Shown piece by piece: positions 43,595-53,024 of a DNA stretch of 64,000 bases. The translations under genes were made by a program, and so were the position numbers. Every line of letters begins with the position of its first letter. Position 1 is the stretch's first letter. The notes under the pieces are model-generated. The model did no database searches and was not told the origin of the DNA. It saw only the letters and a program-made list of their open reading frames with translations. This stretch comes from Dictyobacter formicarum (GTDB taxonomy: Bacteria > Chloroflexota > Ktedonobacteria > Ktedonobacterales > Ktedonobacteraceae): contig NZ_BNJJ01000005.1 in assembly GCF_016587435.1 (NCBI RefSeq), forward strand, positions 350,701 to 414,700, given 5' to 3'.

Positions 43595-45253
43595 CTACTT
43601 TTCTCCCATAAATGTCGCAATGATGTGTTCTACCGACTCATCCGGTAACGGCGTGATCACGACTTCACCGATCTGTTTGGGCATAATCCAACGCACTTGC
43701 TTACCAACAACCTTCTTATCTAGCTGCATGGCTGCCAGAATATCGCGCCCATACACTGAGCCGCGATAGGTGATCGGTAATCCCAGGGCTGCTAGCAGCC
43801 GATTTTGCCGCAGGACATCCTGCTCACCAAAGAGGCCAGCCTCGCGGGCGAGCATCGCCGCCACCACCATGCCCAGCGAAACGGCTTCGCCATGCAGCCA
43901 TTCGCCATAGCCGGAAACGTTTTCCAGTGCATGACCAAAGGTATGGCCATAGTTCAAAATGGCGCGTCGGCCCTGCTCTCGCTCATCTTCTTCTATTATC
44001 ATAACTTTCAAGTCGATACAGCGTGCAATGATCTGGCAGAGCAACGCCACAGGTGGCCTGGAGAAATCTCGCAATGTGTCTGCGTGCGCCTCTAGTAAGG
44101 CGAACAACTCAGCGTCAAGTATGATACCATACTTTACAATTTCTGCCCATCCCTCTGTACGCGAACGCTCTGGCAGGGAAAGGAGCGTGGCCGGATCGGC
44201 TAAAACCAGGCGGGGGTGATAAAAAGCGCCGATCAGGTTTTTGCCACGGGGATGATTGATGCCCGTTTTGCCACCAATGGCGGAGTCTACCTGCGCGAGT
44301 AATGAGGTGGGAACTTGAATCAAGGGCACGCCGCGCAAATAGGTGGCGGCAGCATATCCTACCAGGTCTCCGACGACGCCACCGCCGAGTGCTACCAGCG
44401 CTTCGCGGCGCTCGGCATGCTGTTCCAGTAGCCAGTCATAGATGGCGGAGAGTTGCTGCTGCGATTTGCTTCCCTCTCCAGCAGGTATCGTATACACGTG
44501 TGGTTCAAAGCCTGCCGCGGTCAATTGTGGCAGCAGTGCAGGGATATATATATCGTGGATGTTGCTATCAGTGACGATAAATACGCGTGGGGGCAGTTGC
44601 AATTGTTTAAGGTAGGTCCCCAGCCGCTGCAATCCACCCCACTCAACCACCGTGTCATAACCTGTGCCCACATGAACATGGCGCACAATTGGAGCTACCT
44701 GCTCCTGGGACGTTAGATCTTCAAGCATAACTATAATCTCCCCGGCCACCTGCTTCACCTGTTTGCCTTGCGTCAGGCAGGTAAGCTCAGCCTCTCGATA
44801 CCAGGCTTCACGGGCCGCCAGCATCCTTTGTAAATTGGCAAGAGGATCTGCACCAGATAGAAGAGGTCGTATTTCCAGAGTCTGACCTTGTTGTTGCTCT
44901 CTGCGATGTTGTGCCTGCAGACGAGCCAGAGATTCTTGCGGGTCAACATGCAGAAAAACGCGCACACCATGCCGAGCCATCAGCGCGCGATTCTCTGGTC
45001 GTACAACAATGCCACCACCGGTAACGATGATGGCATCATCTGGTTGTTGCACTGCGTGAGCCAGCATACGGGCTTCGAGTGTGCGAAAATATTCCTCACC
45101 ATGTCGAGCAAAAATTGCCGGAATGCGCTCTCCATACTCCTGTTCAATGAGCGCGTCGACATCTAGTAAGGGACGTCCTAACCGTTGCGCCAGTAGACGC
45201 CCGACCGTACTCTTTCCGCTTCCAGACAGCCCTATCAAAAATACGTGTCGCAT
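43595..45253 (-). CDS. aroKB: Fused shikimate kinase / 3-dehydroquinate synthase
   Basis: The 552-residue protein has two enzymes in one chain. Residues 1-170 are shikimate kinase: P-loop 'IGLSGSGKSTVGRLLAQRLG', 'LLDVDALIE' and 'VTGGGIVVRPENR'. Residues 190-552 are dehydroquinate synthase: 'VFIVTDSNI', 'IPAGEGSKS', 'LVALGGGVVGDLVGYAA', 'GVPLIQVPTSLLAQVDSAIGGKTG' (partial) with NAD and Zn ligands, and 'ILNYGHTFGHALE' with two Zn-binding His. It makes dehydroquinate from DAHP and phosphorylates shikimate. Such fusions occur in several phyla. The order in the chain (K then B) is the same as the usual aroK-aroB gene order. The next gene aroQ lies seven bases downstream. Confidence 0.95.
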   Translation of the reverse strand: MRHVFLIGLSGSGKSTVGRLLAQRLGRPLLDVDALIEQEYGERIPAIFARHGEEYFRTLEARMLAHAVQQPDDAIIVTGGGIVVRPENRALMARHGVRVFLHVDPQESLARLQAQHRREQQQGQTLEIRPLLSGADPLANLQRMLAAREAWYREAELTCLTQGKQVKQVAGEIIVMLEDLTSQEQVAPIVRHVHVGTGYDTVVEWGGLQRLGTYLKQLQLPPRVFIVTDSNIHDIYIPALLPQLTAAGFEPHVYTIPAGEGSKSQQQLSAIYDWLLEQHAERREALVALGGGVVGDLVGYAAATYLRGVPLIQVPTSLLAQVDSAIGGKTGINHPRGKNLIGAFYHPRLVLADPATLLSLPERSRTEGWAEIVKYGIILDAELFALLEAHADTLRDFSRPPVALLCQIIARCIDLKVMIIEEDEREQGRRAILNYGHTFGHALENVSGYGEWLHGEAVSLGMVVAAMLAREAGLFGEQDVLRQNRLLAALGLPITYRGSVYGRDILAAMQLDKKVVGKQVRWIMPKQIGEVVITPLPDESVEHIIATFMGEK

Positions 45254-45282
45254 AGTGGTTTTATTGTACCACGATTTTATCC

Positions 45283-47904
45283 TTAATAGAGCTCTTCGTT
45301 GCGAATATTTGTGGTCAACGAGTTAACCATGCTGAAAACGGTCGTATCAACCGACTGCACGTGTTCTTGAACGGGAACTCCTTCGCGTAAGAAAGACTGA
45401 ATACGATTGTCGTAGACGGTAAACTCTCGTCCAAACGAGAACACGTATTGCTCGAGTTGTCCACTCTGGCGATTGAGCACCAGAATGGTATCGTTGGAGG
45501 CACATGACGTACCCTGCGTGCAATTGGCCCGATTGGTAAAGGCGCCTACGAGAATCTGCCAGCGCTGATCCCAGGTCTTGACTAGATATTGATGGGCAAT
45601 ATCTAGCTTCTGATCAAAGGCCACGAAGGTACTCTGGGCGCTCTGAGAGTCGTAGAGCATGACACTCAAAGTCGGTAGACCAAAATGACCTACATATAGT
45701 ACCTGATGGGCTCCAACATGCGATTGTAGCTTTTGTTGAGAAAGCTGCAACTGTGCATCAAAGGCCAGCAACTGGATGTCGCCGCTACCTGGATCATACA
45801 GGAGCAGTTGAGAACGGCCCGAGTTGATGAAATCGCCGCTATAGACAACCCAGTTTCCGTCCAGATTATGCTGTTCATGATAGTCACGCACCCCCAGATT
45901 CTGATCGAAATCCATGATGCGGTCCTCACCCATCGTGCGATCATACAGGAATATGCCATCCTGCTGCGCGTTGACAAAACGGCCAACATAGACTTCCCAG
46001 CTGGAATGCCAGAGGGTATAGCTTTGCTGCTGATGAATACTCAGATCTGAATTGAAATCCATTAGCCTGACATTGGCTGAGCGACCCTGCTTTTCCCACT
46101 CCGCCAGCTGGCTCCCGCTTAAATCTCCACCCTTATCAGGAGGAGTGTCGGCCATAATATTTGTTGGCATAACATAACTGTATTGCACGGTCTGCTGCGC
46201 GGCGGGAGTAACGCTCGGTCTGGCAGTGGCCGCCGGAGTAGCAGCCTGGGTTGGTGCTGGCGTGGACACTGGCGTTGCTGCTGGCGCCGGCGTTGGCGTT
46301 GCCGTCGGAGACACCGCTGCAGCAGGTGTTGGTGTTGCCGTTGGTGTTGGTGTCGGCGTTGCCGTCGGCTTTGGTGTCGGCGTCACCGTCGACTTTGGTG
46401 TTACCGTTGCCGTTGGCTTTGGTGTCGGCGTCACCGTCGGCGTCGACTTCACCGTTGGTGTCGCTTTAACGGTTGGTGTCGACTTCACAATTGGCGTCGA
46501 CTTCACGACTGGTCCATTTGTCGGTACGGTTGAGCCAGGACCAGGCAGCGAAGGATCAACTGGATTGGTGGCAGAAGGATCGGGAGCATTTGGGTCAACC
46601 ACTGGCGTGGTGCTTGAAAAGCGCTTATACATAAAGAGGCCGCTGCTCTTGCCATTAAAGCGTCCAACCGAAATTTCCCAGCCTGGTCCAATATTGGGAA
46701 GTGTCACATGCTTCTTGATGTGAAAGTTGGCGTCCAGACTCAACAGCTGTATAGTGCCAGCCACGCGGTCATAGAGCAAAATCTCAGAGGCTTTGGCGCC
46801 AGAGAAATTCCCCACGTGAATATCCAGAGTCGAACCCCAGGTGCCAGCAGGCGTGGTGGCATCACCCAGATCCACCAGTGGCGAAGAGGCCTCCGGCACA
46901 TGCAGCAATTCATCATTCGACGGGATATCGTCTACACGCGGCCGCACTTTTTGCGCTGGCAATCGCTGCTGATTCAACTTATAGATCTGTATACTCCCCC
47001 GCTGCCGATTGTAGAGCAGCAATGTACTGGAATCTGTACCGGTAAAGTCTGCGTTAAATTCCTGGTCAGAGGAAGCCGGCGCAAGACCCAACGCGATACG
47101 ATCACTGGTATAGGTCGATTGTTGCTGCTGCATATCGCTATTACTGGCTACACCATTGACATTGGCAGAAGAGGTATTGGTAGTAGAGGAGGTATTCAAA
47201 GCACTATTGGCCTGGTTAATGGCTGCGGCCGGGTCCCCAAAGCTTCCTATGCCTGGGAGTTGCGCGAAAAGCTTACTATCAACTTTGCTCGGGAAATAGA
47301 TAAAACGTAGCTGTCCATTCTGATAGCGCGGCTGATTAATCACATTTACACTATAGTTATCATCAGCATACATATACCTGACATCGCCGAAATTTTGATA
47401 TGTAACGCCAAAAGTAGAATTATCAGCACTCACTGATGTAACAAAAGCCACGTGTCCCGCCGGACTGGAGGCCCACGTACCATCAGCTACAGGAAAAACA
47501 GCAATCGAAGCAACACGCGGTGTGGTACCAACCGTAAGACCCGAACGAGCCGCGTCAGTAGCCCACTCAGCGGCATTGCCCCAGTTTACTGGCAAGTCGT
47601 AACCTAGCAAATGCCATTGTTCCCAGGCCCACCAGACACAATTACCGCCCAGAGGATAAGGACCGGGACAGAGCATATAGGGATTACCGTCAGGAGAAAA
47701 ATAGGAGCTACTACACGAATCAACAGTGCTTTGAACATGTGCCTGTGCGCTCACGGGAGGAGCAGCTGTAAATGGTGCAAACTCTACAAGAATAACCAGA
47801 CAAAGCAGAAATATACCAACAATTTTTACCCACTTACGGCTATCACGGTGACCGCCAGGCCCACGTGTTACCTTCAGCATCCGTCCTTGGGCTGAAAAAA
47901 GCAT
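45283..47904 (-). CDS. Secreted CHAP-domain protein with Thr/Pro linker and C-terminal repeats
   Basis: The 873-residue form starts at ATG 47904 with AGGAAGG about ten bases upstream; a GTG at 47911-47913 is possible. A signal peptide or anchor spans about residues 28-45 ('VGIFLLCLVILVEFAPF'). Residues 55-195 are a CHAP domain with the catalytic Cys in 'GGNCVWWAWEQW' and His in 'PAGHVAFVTSV', typical of amidases that cut peptidoglycan peptides. Next come FG-GAP-like units repeating 'FLYDR' and 'LLLYD' with 'YVGRF' or 'VGHF', before and after a long Thr/Pro/Val/Lys linker (about 475-575). The protein is probably extracellular and wall-bound. The function of the repeats is not known. It lies upstream of aroKB but is probably an independent gene. 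Confidence 0.85.
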   Translation of the reverse strand: MLFSAQGRMLKVTRGPGGHRDSRKWVKIVGIFLLCLVILVEFAPFTAAPPVSAQAHVQSTVDSCSSSYFSPDGNPYMLCPGPYPLGGNCVWWAWEQWHLLGYDLPVNWGNAAEWATDAARSGLTVGTTPRVASIAVFPVADGTWASSPAGHVAFVTSVSADNSTFGVTYQNFGDVRYMYADDNYSVNVINQPRYQNGQLRFIYFPSKVDSKLFAQLPGIGSFGDPAAAINQANSALNTSSTTNTSSANVNGVASNSDMQQQQSTYTSDRIALGLAPASSDQEFNADFTGTDSSTLLLYNRQRGSIQIYKLNQQRLPAQKVRPRVDDIPSNDELLHVPEASSPLVDLGDATTPAGTWGSTLDIHVGNFSGAKASEILLYDRVAGTIQLLSLDANFHIKKHVTLPNIGPGWEISVGRFNGKSSGLFMYKRFSSTTPVVDPNAPDPSATNPVDPSLPGPGSTVPTNGPVVKSTPIVKSTPTVKATPTVKSTPTVTPTPKPTATVTPKSTVTPTPKPTATPTPTPTATPTPAAAVSPTATPTPAPAATPVSTPAPTQAATPAATARPSVTPAAQQTVQYSYVMPTNIMADTPPDKGGDLSGSQLAEWEKQGRSANVRLMDFNSDLSIHQQQSYTLWHSSWEVYVGRFVNAQQDGIFLYDRTMGEDRIMDFDQNLGVRDYHEQHNLDGNWVVYSGDFINSGRSQLLLYDPGSGDIQLLAFDAQLQLSQQKLQSHVGAHQVLYVGHFGLPTLSVMLYDSQSAQSTFVAFDQKLDIAHQYLVKTWDQRWQILVGAFTNRANCTQGTSCASNDTILVLNRQSGQLEQYVFSFGREFTVYDNRIQSFLREGVPVQEHVQSVDTTVFSMVNSLTTNIRNEELY
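46205..46510 (-). repeat. DNA tandem repeats encoding the Thr/Pro linker
   Basis: Short units of the type GGTGTCGGCGTTGCC recur with small variation in the + strand reading, equal to coding repeats of T-P-T and T-V-K-S-T-P on the - strand. The copy number probably varies between strains. The same repeats create a long spurious Val/Gly frame on the + strand. Confidence 0.85.
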
Positions 47905-48294
47905 ACAGGACACACCTTCCTAAGAAAAGTAGGGACGGTAAAAGGCCATGTGGTCGCTACCCTCGAAAATGCGTATGCGGATATATCGAATCGAGGCTGG
48001 CACAAAATAAAAACTACATCTTTATAGATGCATACTGATATATCCGACACAAAGGCAATAGATTTTTTTATTGAGAATAAGCAAATAGAGGTTCTCGACA
48101 CACGAAAAATTATAACATCGTATTCATATAGAATCAAGCCACTCCGGTTTATTTTAGTACTTACGTAACCTATTAAGTTATAAACATGCCTTTTAGCATA
48201 GTATCTTGCATCCTCATAGCCCCTGGCTCCCTCAAAAAGAGCCTGGAAAGCGCTTGACAATATGCAAGATCAATGCTATTATTGTCTGCGTTAA
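47905..48294. other. Intergenic region between CHAP gene and tRNA genes
   Basis: These 390 bases are the common upstream region of the - strand CHAP gene and the + strand tRNA pair. The tRNA promoter lies at 48254-48282. Otherwise I see nothing recognisable; a 128-codon frame on the - strand has no ribosome site or motif. Confidence 0.6.
48254..48282 (+). promoter_or_regulatory. Promoter of the tRNA-Val pair
   Basis: TTGACA at 48254-48259 is a perfect -35 box. The -10 box TATTAT (48277-48282) follows after exactly 17 bases. The first tRNA begins 12 bases downstream. Confidence 0.88.
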
Positions 48295-48368
<74 letters not shown>

Positions 48369-48409
48369 CTCAGAATAACTGGTGTTTAACTATCGGGAAT
48401 TCATAGTAT

Positions 48410-48483
<74 letters not shown>

Positions 48484-48488
48484 CCGAC

Positions 48489-48535
48489 AAAAAGAGGGCC
48501 TCCTGCTACACAGGTAAGCAGGAGGCCCTCTTTTT
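48489..48535. terminator. Intrinsic terminator of the tRNA operon
   Basis: A perfect 19-base stem (48489-48507 and 48517-48535) ends in TTTTT and begins with AAAAA, with a nine-base loop. It directly follows the second tRNA and can also act on leftward transcripts. Confidence 0.93.
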
Positions 48536-48557
48536 GCTGATAACAATATCGGGGAGG

Positions 48558-48593
48558 ATTCTGACACCCCTATTGTCATAGGGGTGTCAGAAT
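48558..48593. terminator. 16-bp hairpin after the S53 peptidase gene
   Basis: ATTCTGACACCCCTAT (48558-48573) pairs perfectly with 48578-48593 around a four-base loop, seven bases beyond the stop of the - strand peptidase. There is no U-tract; the tRNA terminator at 48489-48535 lies just beyond and may complete termination. Confidence 0.65.
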
Positions 48594-48599
48594 CGCTAC

Positions 48600-50012
48600 T
48601 TATTTCATAGTAGCTTTCTGGGCATCAAAATCATGGGCATGTGCACCACCGGTAAAGAGAACCAGCAATGGTACAAACTTGGAGACGATAGGTGAACCCC
48701 AACCGGTTGCAGCATCCCAACCTTTTTTGGCATCATATCCCTGAATAGTCACCGGGTTGCCATTGGCATCGGCGAAGGTGTAAGAATTGTTGCCAGAAGT
48801 GATGTCATGGAAGGTTGCAGAGTAGATGCTATTAACACGGCCAAAGATCAAGTACAGCATAGGGTTGATCAAGCCAACTTTTTTATTGCCGAGCTGATCC
48901 GCCAGAGCAATAATGCCAGCCCACTGTGGGGAACCAGCACTGGTACCACCGAAAATGAAGACTGATCCAGCAGGAGCCCCACTATCAGAGGTGACGACCA
49001 ACACGCCGCCGTTGATGGCTGCGTTGTAGGCCACATCTGGCTCACCGCGCTCATTAGTCGGGTTATTCGCCAATCCATACTGATAGAATGGCTTGGCATA
49101 CACTTTGCTGAAACCACCACCACCAGCAGCACCGAAATCGGGCTCGTTCCAGACAACCTCGCTCTGATAGGCTCCGGTAGTGGCATCAGCTACCAGCTGG
49201 GTACCACCAACGCTTGAGACAAAAGGATCATTGGCAGGTGAAGAAGCCGACAGAATGTAGGAGCTACCATCACAGGTGGGCTGCGCCGCACCCTGGTCAC
49301 CGGCAGATGCAAACAAGGTGATGTTCTTCTTGCTGGCAGCCTCGAAAGCACGATGCCATTTCTGCGCGGTTGCCGCATCCAGGCAACTCTCAGCTTCACC
49401 AAAGCTCATCGAAACGACATCGCCCAGGTTGTTATCAATAGCGTACTGCAATGAGGCAACCAGGTCATTGTCGTCGCTGCTCTTAGCTAACACCAAATCG
49501 ATGGTAGCATCAGGAGCAACTGCATGAGACCACTCTACGTCCAACGCGATCTCACCAGCCCAACCCTCCTGCAAAGCGCTGCCATCAAATGGGGTCAGCG
49601 AACCTTGTCCAGGAATAATATTGAGAGTAGGATCGTTCAGGCCAAAATTCTGGTCAAAAGAATGAAGATCATTTTGGATATGGGGAGCACTATAAGCATC
49701 TAGAATAACAATTGTACGACCTTTTCCAGTAATTCCTTTGTCTAATAGTGGTTGAATACTATAAGCATTACGAATCTGTTTGGGACCATAACAACGCACA
49801 GCGGCAGTATTTGACTGGCATCTAAAGGTCTTATCCTGAATAGCACCAGCATAAATATGATGGGGGTTAACCACCGCCAGAGGATTAACATGGCTCGATG
49901 CATGCGCGCCAGCGGTTTGAGTGGCCGCACCAGTCGCCAGAAGAGCTAGTAATAGCGCAAAAGCGAATGTTGCATAAAGCATACGAGGAGCGACTATACG
50001 TCTTTGCATCAT
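48600..50012 (-). CDS. Secreted S53 (sedolisin/kumamolisin-like) peptidase
   Basis: The 470-residue protein starts at ATG 50012 after GGAGGGTATC. A signal peptide with 'MLYATFAFALLLALLATG' ends near an AHA site (about residue 37). The catalytic residues of sedolisins are visible: Glu and Asp in 'GEIALDVEWSHAVAPDA', the oxyanion Asp in 'FASAGDQGA' and the Ser in 'GGTSAGSPQWAG'. The C-terminal calcium-binding part has 'DAATGWGSP'. Sedolisins are acid serine-carboxyl proteinases acting outside the cell. Mature-domain sequence starts at about residue 78 ('KQIRNAYSIQPLL'), so the usual pro-domain of about 180 residues is missing. Either it folds without one, or it is matured differently. Confidence 0.9.
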   Translation of the reverse strand: MMQRRIVAPRMLYATFAFALLLALLATGAATQTAGAHASSHVNPLAVVNPHHIYAGAIQDKTFRCQSNTAAVRCYGPKQIRNAYSIQPLLDKGITGKGRTIVILDAYSAPHIQNDLHSFDQNFGLNDPTLNIIPGQGSLTPFDGSALQEGWAGEIALDVEWSHAVAPDATIDLVLAKSSDDNDLVASLQYAIDNNLGDVVSMSFGEAESCLDAATAQKWHRAFEAASKKNITLFASAGDQGAAQPTCDGSSYILSASSPANDPFVSSVGGTQLVADATTGAYQSEVVWNEPDFGAAGGGGFSKVYAKPFYQYGLANNPTNERGEPDVAYNAAINGGVLVVTSDSGAPAGSVFIFGGTSAGSPQWAGIIALADQLGNKKVGLINPMLYLIFGRVNSIYSATFHDITSGNNSYTFADANGNPVTIQGYDAKKGWDAATGWGSPIVSKFVPLLVLFTGGAHAHDFDAQKATMK

Positions 50013-50474
50013 AAGATACCCTCCGATTTAATTCATAGAGTTAGAAGTGCCTATTATAAAGAGTCGCTTTCTAAGTATAGAAGAGATTAAATAAATTTTC
50101 CAGCTCCTTGAATAGAAGGATATTGAAGAAATTGGTCATACAATAAATGCCTTATTGTAAATAAAGGCATAAAGGGAGTGAATATTTGAACATGCAGATA
50201 CGCTCTGGAACATTTTGAGCAATGACATTAGAAAAAAATAACTATATAATCTGCATAGACTATACGTTACGTGTGTGCACAAAAAGTACTATTTCCAGCC
50301 CTTATCTAACCAGCTTCTTTTGACAAACGTATACTTACTTTTTACCAGGTTAAACCTGATGGGGAAAGTAATTGCGGATAATATAGAGAAAGATACACAT
50401 AAAAAGAGCAGAGGCTCTATCAGATCAGATTGGATCTGATAGAGCCTCTGCTCTTTTTATGTGTATTATATATA
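50013..50474. other. Intergenic region with a strong terminator
   Basis: These 462 bases contain a - strand TATAAT about 40-45 bases before the peptidase start (near 50053-50058) but no good -35 box, and the long hairpin at 50393-50466. I see no gene here. Confidence 0.6.
50393..50466. terminator. 34-bp perfect hairpin after ispG
   Basis: The arms 50393-50426 and 50433-50466 pair perfectly around a six-base loop. Each arm carries a run of five A or T at the base, so the element can end the - strand ispG transcript and block rightward transcripts. It lies nine bases beyond the ispG stop. Confidence 0.93.
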
Positions 50475-51713
50475 TCAGAGGCGTGGTAAGATTGGCAGAT
50501 TCATGCCTTCATCACGAGTGCGGTGAGTGCCGGCCACATCTTTAATGCCGCCCTCTGGATAGACGACCTTTGCCTCCGCCTCAGGCAACAAGCTAGCAAC
50601 CTCTTTCAGGACCGCATCCAGAAATTGATCCTCGGGCACGGTTTTGATCACCTGCCCCTTGCGGAAGATCACACCCTTACCTTTACCGCCAGCCAGGCCC
50701 ACATCAGCGTCACGTGACTCTCCAGGGCCATTGACGACACAACCCATGACTGCCACTTGAATCGGAGTCTGTACTTTAGAGAGGCGCTTTTCGACTTCAT
50801 TGGCGACACTGATAACATCAATCTCAACACGTCCACAGGAGGGGCAGGAGACGAAGGTGACGCCACGGTTGCGCAGCTCTAACGAGCGCAGGATCTCAAA
50901 GGCGACGGGAATCTCTTCCTCTGGCTCTGCACTCAAACTAACGCGAATAGTATCACCGATGCCTTCGGCCAGCAGAATGCCTAGTCCAACCGAAGATTTA
51001 ACGGCTCCGGTCACCAGGGTGCCCGCTTCAGTAATACCCAGATGAATGGGATAGTCCGAGCGCTGCGAGAAGCGACGATAGGCTTCAATGGCCGTCAGTA
51101 CAGTCGATGACTTCAATGAGACATCGAGGTTATGATAATCCAGCTCCTCACACCAACCGATATACTCCAGCGCGCGTGTGACCATACGCTCGGCCAACTG
51201 CTCACGCTCCTGACGGCGAGCCTCAGCGGGATCGGTGCGCTCAAGCGTCCCATCATCGCGCAGGCGAACCTGCACGCGCTGCATCTGTGCTACTTTGTCC
51301 AGAGCATCTATCGAGCCCGAGTTCACACCGATACGCATGGCAACATCGCGCTCTTTAGCCGCCAGTACAATTTTCTCCAGCGATTTGCGGCCCTGCAACA
51401 AATTGCCAGGATTAATGCGGACCTTATCAATGCCCTGGCGAATCGCTTCTAACGCCAGTTCCGGGTTATAGTGGATATCAGCAACCAATGGAATATTGAT
51501 ACGCTTCTTAATTTCGCTCAAAACCACAGCGTCTTCCATCTCAGGCACTGCGACACGCACCAACTCACATCCTACATCCTGCAAGCGTTGTATCTGCGCC
51601 ACGGTAGACTCTACGTCGCGTGTATAGGTAGTGGTCATTGATTGAACGATAATTGGGGCGTCTCCACCAATTGCTACATTACCTACATGTATTTGTCGTG
51701 TTTTTTTTCGCAT
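50475..51713 (-). CDS. ispG: 4-Hydroxy-3-methylbut-2-en-1-yl diphosphate synthase
   Basis: The 412-residue form starts at ATG 51713, where the family usually begins ('MRKKTRQIHVGNVAIGG'); a TTG at 51746 would overlap rseP. The TIM-barrel part has 'IVQSMTTTYTRDV', 'LVRVAVPEMEDA', 'PLVADIHYNPELALEAI' and 'VRINPGNL'. The C-terminal part has the [4Fe-4S] cluster cysteines in 'FVSCPSCGRVEID' and 'AVMGCVVNGPGESRDAD', with Glu as fourth ligand. It reduces MEcPP to HMBPP in the MEP isoprenoid pathway. It is the last gene of the dxr-rseP-ispG run. Confidence 0.96.
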   Translation of the reverse strand: MRKKTRQIHVGNVAIGGDAPIIVQSMTTTYTRDVESTVAQIQRLQDVGCELVRVAVPEMEDAVVLSEIKKRINIPLVADIHYNPELALEAIRQGIDKVRINPGNLLQGRKSLEKIVLAAKERDVAMRIGVNSGSIDALDKVAQMQRVQVRLRDDGTLERTDPAEARRQEREQLAERMVTRALEYIGWCEELDYHNLDVSLKSSTVLTAIEAYRRFSQRSDYPIHLGITEAGTLVTGAVKSSVGLGILLAEGIGDTIRVSLSAEPEEEIPVAFEILRSLELRNRGVTFVSCPSCGRVEIDVISVANEVEKRLSKVQTPIQVAVMGCVVNGPGESRDADVGLAGGKGKGVIFRKGQVIKTVPEDQFLDAVLKEVASLLPEAEAKVVYPEGGIKDVAGTHRTRDEGMNLPILPRL

Positions 51714-51733
51714 AATTGAAAGCAAACTCCATT

Positions 51734-52933
51734 TTAGCCGTTCCAATGCATAAGATCACTCACGGTGACCACAATCATAAGAACTAATAGTAAGGCAAAA
51801 CCAACCAGATTAATAAGTCCCTCGCGCTCCGGTTTCAAGCGTTTTCCACCACGCAATATCTCTACCAATACCAGGAAGACGCGTCCACCATCCAGAGCGG
51901 GGAAAGGTAAAATGTTAAAAATCGCTAAATTCAAACTTAATGCAGCCGTTAGACTTAATATAGGCCACCAGCCAACAACAGGGGTCTGCTCTGCCACACT
52001 TTGCGTGACCTGAGCGATACCAACAGGGCCCGAGAACTGTGGCTGAATTGCGCCAATAATCATTTTTCCAATTATGGACAGGTATTGATGAATAAAATCA
52101 AAGGTATGGGCGATACCTCTAAAAGGGGCCTCCCAGAGAGGATAATGCATGGTTAAGACTTTTGCTCCCACGCCCATATAGCCCTGGCCTTGCGGCGGAT
52201 GGGTGCGTGCATTGACGATCACCTCCTGGGTACCACCCTGCTGGCCACGACGAATGGTCAAATGAATGGGTATGTGATCATTTTTCCCCTTATCGGCGTT
52301 AATAATTTGCGTCACCGCCGTCGACATGGCGTTAAAATCTTTTACCGCCTTCCCATTCACAGCTACCACAGTATCATCTGTCCTTAAACCAGCTACGGCC
52401 GCAGGCGAATTCGCTTGCACTGTTCCAATCACTGCCGTTGGCGTGGGCATTGGCTCACCCAGACCATAGGCGATAGTAAACAAAGCAATGCCAAGCAGGA
52501 AATTCATGAAAACACCGGCACAGAGCACAATGATGCGTTTACCTGCCGTTTTAGCGGCGAAGCTCCCTTCGTCATAGCGCCCATTCTCATCAACAGCGTC
52601 TCCATTCTCACCCACCATACGTACATAACCGCCAAGGGGCAAAAGGTTCAATGAATACAGCGTGCGCGTAGGCGGAGCCGTAGGCACGTCACTGGCATTG
52701 CCAAAGGGATTTTGGATATTGCTGGTATCCATCACCGAGCTACCACGGCCGAACCACAAGACCTCCCAGCCGCCGCGCTCACGCTTGCGAAAGCCAACGA
52801 TGTTAGGGGGGAATCCCATCGCGAATTCGTCAACTCGAATACCAGCCCACTTTGCCGCAATAAAATGTCCTAGCTCGTGTACAAACACGAGCAATCCCAA
52901 CACAGGAACAACAGCAAGTATATACCAGCTCAT
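51734..52933 (-). CDS. rseP: Site-2 (RIP) membrane metalloprotease
   Basis: The 399-residue membrane protein starts at ATG 52933 with AAGGAAAAGGGG upstream. The zinc-site 'VHELGHFIAAKWAG' lies in the first helix, and the last metal ligand is in 'NILPFPALDGGRVFLVLVE'. Between helices 2 and 3 is a PDZ domain ('VQANSPAAVAGLRTDDTVVAVNGK', partial). The family cuts membrane-bound anti-sigma factors or signal peptides within the membrane. An insert after residue 60 ('SSVMDTSNIQNPFGNA') is longer than usual. It lies between dxr and ispG, the usual place. Confidence 0.95.
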   Translation of the reverse strand: MSWYILAVVPVLGLLVFVHELGHFIAAKWAGIRVDEFAMGFPPNIVGFRKRERGGWEVLWFGRGSSVMDTSNIQNPFGNASDVPTAPPTRTLYSLNLLPLGGYVRMVGENGDAVDENGRYDEGSFAAKTAGKRIIVLCAGVFMNFLLGIALFTIAYGLGEPMPTPTAVIGTVQANSPAAVAGLRTDDTVVAVNGKAVKDFNAMSTAVTQIINADKGKNDHIPIHLTIRRGQQGGTQEVIVNARTHPPQGQGYMGVGAKVLTMHYPLWEAPFRGIAHTFDFIHQYLSIIGKMIIGAIQPQFSGPVGIAQVTQSVAEQTPVVGWWPILSLTAALSLNLAIFNILPFPALDGGRVFLVLVEILRGGKRLKPEREGLINLVGFALLLVLMIVVTVSDLMHWNG

Positions 52934-53024
52934 CCCCTTTTCCTTTTCTCAAGACTCATCTTTATTCATACCATCTGACGATGCTTGCCCTATCAACTAA
53001 CGGCGGTCTGCAGTCCTTCAATCA

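Noticed and set aside
46205..46510. Possible CRISPR-like repeat array
   Set aside because: The repeats are contiguous, degenerate and in frame with a Thr/Pro linker; there are no unique spacers. No CRISPR array was seen anywhere in the window.
46226..46723. Val/Gly-rich 165-codon frame on the + strand
   Set aside because: It is the antisense reading of the tandem repeats encoding the Thr/Pro linker of the CHAP protein.
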